Part shown: positions 59,741 through 64,000 of the stretch, piece after piece
Layout of the letters: every line of letters starts with the position of its first letter
How positions within the stretch are numbered: the stretch's first letter is position 1
From: Paulownia fortunei
Lineage: Eukaryota; Streptophyta; Magnoliopsida; Lamiales; Paulowniaceae
Assembly (NCBI GenBank): GCA_019321725.1
Contig: CM033109.1
Coordinates: forward strand, 6,417,993 to 6,481,992
Direction of reading: 5' to 3'
Length of the DNA stretch: 64,000 bases
Program-made: the position numbers and the translations under genes
Notes under the pieces: model-generated
Databases searched by the model: none
What the model saw: the letters and a program-made list of their open reading frames with translations, nothing else
What the model was told of the DNA's origin: nothing

Positions 59741-62010
59741 AAAAGTCATCAAAATATTTTTATTTATAATTTCGTGTAAAATCAAAATGGACATTTATTA
59801 CAAGATGATGGAATATTAGTTAACTCCCGCATGACAACATGGATTTAAGAATCTGATTCGGTAAATTGGGTAGTCAGCATCCTTGTTTTTTGATATGAAG
59901 AGGACATGGAATTTGAAGTGCAAGATGATGGAAAATGCAGACTAGGATTCATTCTAATGAATTGGATTTAGTCATTTAGGTAATAAACGGTTATATAATC
60001 ATACATTGTCATACTGAACTAAAATTTAGACGTTAATTAGATTTCTTAATCATAAATTTTCTAGATTAATGATGAAGCCTATAATGAAAAAACTCTTCTT
60101 TAATTTTCAACAAAATTAGAAATTAGAGAAGTGCGAAATATATATGGAGACCAATGGTCTCATTTTCATGGCATATGATTAGAAAATTTTCCTTGATGTT
60201 ATATGCACACGTGAAGACTAATGTATTATTTTTTTAGGGGGACAATAGAATATATATATTAATTGTCATTATTATAGTTAAATTTTAAATTTATTAAGAT
60301 AATAATTGCATCGTTCATATTATCGAGAAAAAATAAACTCATTAATAATAATAAATATATAGTAACTCCATGAGTTCTTTAGACTTTTTCTTTTTTTTCT
60401 TTCTTTTTTTTTATAGGAGAAGTTCATGAAATTTATTTTACTATTGAATTAAGAATTTACATGTTCAGGAAAAATGAGCGATTTTGTTATAAAATCTTAC
60501 TAAAATGTAACCTTGTAAATTAAAGCTCTTCAAAATACTAAAAAAAATTGGGAGAAAACTTGGACAATTATATTTATGCAGACTTGGTCACCATGGAAGA
60601 TATGAAGTTAAAAAGGGCATCCTATCATATAATAAGTACTGCAAACTATGTTCTTATAATAGACTTCAATACGAAAATGATGAATTTAGAAATCTTAACA
60701 ATATCAAAAAACTTTAAACCTTAAAACTATGATATCTTTTTTTATGAAAAAGTAGAAGAAACCACGCTCGAAACGCTCTCAAGTAGGTATTAGTAATTTA
60801 AGTAGTAAAAGTTTTCAACAATGAATTATATTTTTTATACTAGCTAAAAATGCATGGTTCTAGTTTTTATTTTTTTATTTTTATTTTTTAAAATTCGAAT
60901 CTTAAATATAGAAAAGGAGGAGACGGACAAGATTGGAATCCCTAACTTCATTTAAAAGTGGTAAAATCAAGTTTCTAGTTTTCTTGTGTTTTTGTTATTG
61001 TGGTTTTTCTTTGAGATCAATAGGTCAATGCGTGTTAAATCCTATTTATAATTCTATATCATATAATAAGATCAAGCTAGTAGCAACGTTCAAGTTCTTA
61101 ATTAATGAAGTTTTCTTCCCCCTGGAGAGGTAGAATTCCAAAAACATCTGTTAACTTTTAAGGAAAAAGGGGGGGGGGGGGGGGGGGATTTTTATAATCT
61201 CAATTAACATAACTTCCCTTATAGCCAAAAGCACTCGTATTTTTTAAATTTACCAAAAAAAACTAAAATTGAGTGGTTTTTATCTATTAAAATCCTCCCC
61301 TCAAAATACAAAAGAGAGAGGAACAAGTGAGGAACTTTTTGTGGGGATGGGAGGGGATGAATACTTGATTTAGAAATATATTTGATAATTTTGGGCTCAT
61401 TTGTGCTAAAATGATAGGCGGGTCCAATTTGCTCATAGCACGTTTATGAAGATCCATCCCAAAAAAAAAAAAAGAAAGTGTTTCTGCTAAAATATTTATA
61501 TTTTGCAATTAATTAAAATAATAACAATCTAATAATCTTAATTTGCTCCCTGCTAGATAATAAGAGGACTTGGGCTCCAAGAGTTAGGGGGGTTCAGAAC
61601 TTTAATATATACATCAGAAATCTAATACAAGCCCACTAAACAGATGAACTTCCCAACCCATAAGCCCAAAACGCAAAACAAAATGCTGTCACGGCCATCA
61701 TAAAGCCCATTAAGTCCTAAGCTACTCAGTCTTGGTCGGCCCATATGTTGTAATACCCAACGTTCTAAGCTAAGACAACAATAAGCAAATCAAGTAGCCC
61801 CTTGGATGTATAGCTGTACGCCGTGGCTCCACTACAATTATTGCTTAAATTATTAATTTGTTCCCACTAATACACATTTTCTACAAAAAATTGACCGATT
61901 CATTTATCATACAAAAAATTATAGTGCTTCCAAATTCTATTTTATTATTTTTCCCTCGTGAGTGAGTTCTTTTAATCAAATTTTAAAAGAACAAACTACT
62001 CAAAAGCTTA
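59741..62010. other. AT-rich intergenic DNA
   Basis: No gene recognised. It includes a 19-base G run (61169-61187). The part at 61560-61860 is less AT-rich and may be an old LTR or transposon fragment without recognisable ends. Confidence 0.5.
61169..61187 (+). repeat. G19 homopolymer
   Basis: A run of 19 G, rare in this AT-rich DNA. Its length may be unreliable in the assembly. Confidence 0.9.
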
Positions 62011-62556
62011 GGCTCATTTGGTTTTGTTTTCAGGATCAATTTCCAATTTCTAGTATCTCCAATGAGTTTCAAGTTTTGTTTTGATTTTTTTTTGTGAAAA
62101 TTGAGAATATATTTGGATGAATGATTTAAGATTGAAAATATATAAGTTTGAAAAATAAAAATATATTTGAATGAGTATAATTTTTGTATATTACTGCACT
62201 GCACGAAAAAATACGATGAAAAATGAGATTGTGTTTGATTTTATGTTGGAATTATATTATTTTAAAGATTTTAAATTATTATATGTGAAATTGATGGGCT
62301 CATTTTGAAATATTTGAAACTTGAGAAAAAAACATGTGTAATGATAAGAATTGATTGGGCCAACACATCTTGAATTATGTGAAATGATAGCAGCATTAGA
62401 AAAAGAGAATTATAGATTTAGTGTATTGTTTTTCTATAATGTGAGAAATTGAGAAATAAAATATTTTCAGTGAGATTGAATAAAATAACTATGATTTCAA
62501 TGTTTTGTATAGTCAAAATTGAGAAAATTACTTTGGAAAGAAAACCAAATATATCC
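62011..62556. mobile_element. MITE with ~23-bp terminal inverted repeats
   Basis: The left end is GGCTCATTTGGTTTTGTTTT and the right end, reverse-complemented, is GGATATATTTGGTTTTCTTT. It is flanked by TTA (left) and TTC (right), close to a Harbinger-like 3-bp duplication but imperfect. The interior is non-coding. Confidence 0.5.
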
Positions 62557-64000
62557 TTCGGCCTTATATACTTGTGCTTTTAGTGAGAATTCTCATTTTT
62601 AATATTTTTATTGATAATCTGATTTTATATTGGTTTTGGTGTGAGAAATAAAATTATATTTGGATAAATGAATGAAAATGAGATATTATGTAAATTTGAA
62701 AATGACAATATATTTAGTTGAGTAGTTTTAAGGGAATTTTAAATGCAAAAGTGTGTAATAATAATAAAATTATATTTATTTTATAATTTATAGTATCATT
62801 TTCAGAATGTTGTACACATAATAATTTATAAAGTTAATAGTAGTGAAGTCAACTTTAAATATTGAATTTAAACATGATAATTTATTAGGATGATTTGAAA
62901 GGTGGTGGGTTCTATTAAAATGATGTATAATTTAAAAATAATTATATATTAACATGATGAAATTTATAGTGGTGGGATCCACCTTAAATATTTAATGTAA
63001 ATATGATATTTTATTTATAAGATTTTTATGAGATAAGTCCCATTAGAATGGTGATAGTAATATATTAAGTAGATATAATTGATACTGTAGGTCCTATTAA
63101 TTTAATTTAAATTAAAATAATGAGAATAATGATTGACATCTATATATTAGAGTTATGTATATAATTGAAAATAAAAATTATAGATTTGAGATGATATTTT
63201 TCAAATATCACGAATTCTTCACTAATGTATTTATCTTTATAGATACTATATACATTACATATAAAATTCATTCTTAAAGTATTTTATTTTCAACAAAATA
63301 TAATATTTGGCTGGATCCACTCATTGTATTTTAAGTGATAATTGCAACAATTGAGCTATTTCTTTTTTTAAAATCATGAGTTTGAATCGAACAGACGTAT
63401 AGATATTTGTTTACTTCTATATAAGTGCAATTGTCGATAATTGATATTTGTACATTATTGATCATGACTGATATTTTATTGACAAATATATAATATACAA
63501 ATATATTAGATCACTCAACAGAACATGTAAAATAACATGATACAAAGAATGATATTGATATGTGTTATTATTTGAACAATCATGAATATTGGTATGGCAT
63601 AAATTTCTTTAAATTTTTTGTAAGTACCATAATTCACTTAATTAAGAATAAGAGATGGATGTGTTTGGGAGCACTTGTATAAATAAGGGTCAAATATACT
63701 TTACCCTTTTATATTATTGATTTCGTATCAATTATTCTTTTTATTAAAAAAAATCTACAAATACGCCCCTCAATTAATAAAAAATTATATTGATAGATAG
63801 AAATATTGAATTAAATAAAATGTTAAATTCACTTTCCCCCTCTATTATAAAATTTATAGTACTTTGTCCCCTCTACAATTGAATATTAATTAATTTATTA
63901 TTTAACACTAATTTTATTACATAAATTAATCTTCAATTAAATAAAAATACAAAATATAATTTTAATAAAATAGAAAAGACACATTATTTTTTTAAAATTA
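62557..64000. other. AT-rich intergenic DNA; possible left arms of TIR elements at the edge
   Basis: No gene. The part at 62570-63180 may be another old MITE (GGTGGGTTCT, GGTGGGATCC and GTAGGTCC recur along it). The part at 63831-63880 (CACTTTCCCCC ... CTTTGTCCCCTC) resembles the left arm of the 33362-34219 element; its partner would be outside the window. Confidence 0.4.

Overview
This is nuclear DNA of a flowering plant, almost certainly a eudicot. Its genes have many GT...AG introns, it is very AT-rich between genes, and it carries plant-type LTR retrotransposons (Athila-like Ty3/gypsy, Ty1/copia), Mutator-like (MULE) remnants, PIF/Harbinger-like and hAT-like MITEs, and a plant fimbrin and an IBH1-type HLH gene. 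The species cannot be fixed from the sequence. There is no sign of bacterial operons, CRISPR, phage or organelle DNA.

Four protein-coding genes can be supported. (1) A VOC/glyoxalase-fold protein on the minus strand (8970-10154, 2 exons, 165 aa). (2) A conserved plastid-targeted protein of unknown function on the plus strand (20253-27853, 9 exons, 390 aa), in which every intron is phase 0. (3) A fimbrin actin-bundling protein on the plus strand (34879-42691, 14 exons, 667 aa, four calponin-homology domains). (4) An intronless atypical HLH regulator of the IBH1 type on the plus strand (51666-52142, 158 aa). All splice sites were placed by hand, and the joined frames stay open in every case.

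The remainder is mostly mobile DNA. Positions 1-6197 hold the 5' two thirds of a decayed Athila-like element in minus orientation: complete 5' LTR, tRNA-Asp-type primer site, gag, protease, RT, RNase H and the start of integrase. Positions 11270-14097 hold a truncated minus-strand copia element. Positions 14211-14945 are a Harbinger-type MITE with a TAA target duplication. Positions 16955-17615 are a ~172-bp tandem array next to a broken MULE transposase (17650-19580). A LINE zinc-finger remnant lies near 44095-44290.

The right third (48-60 kb) is a dense nest of elements with long terminal inverted repeats. They are at 48111-49552 (near-perfect 10-bp target duplication), 53426-54532 (almost pure fold-back), 55505-56981 (enclosing a ~148-bp tandem array) and 57019-59740 with another (57610-58691) nested inside. 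A small hAT-type MITE (53129-53327) has a perfect 8-bp target duplication. I see no new multi-gene system. The most unusual features are this inverted-repeat nest and the two nucleosome-scale tandem arrays inside or beside transposon remnants.
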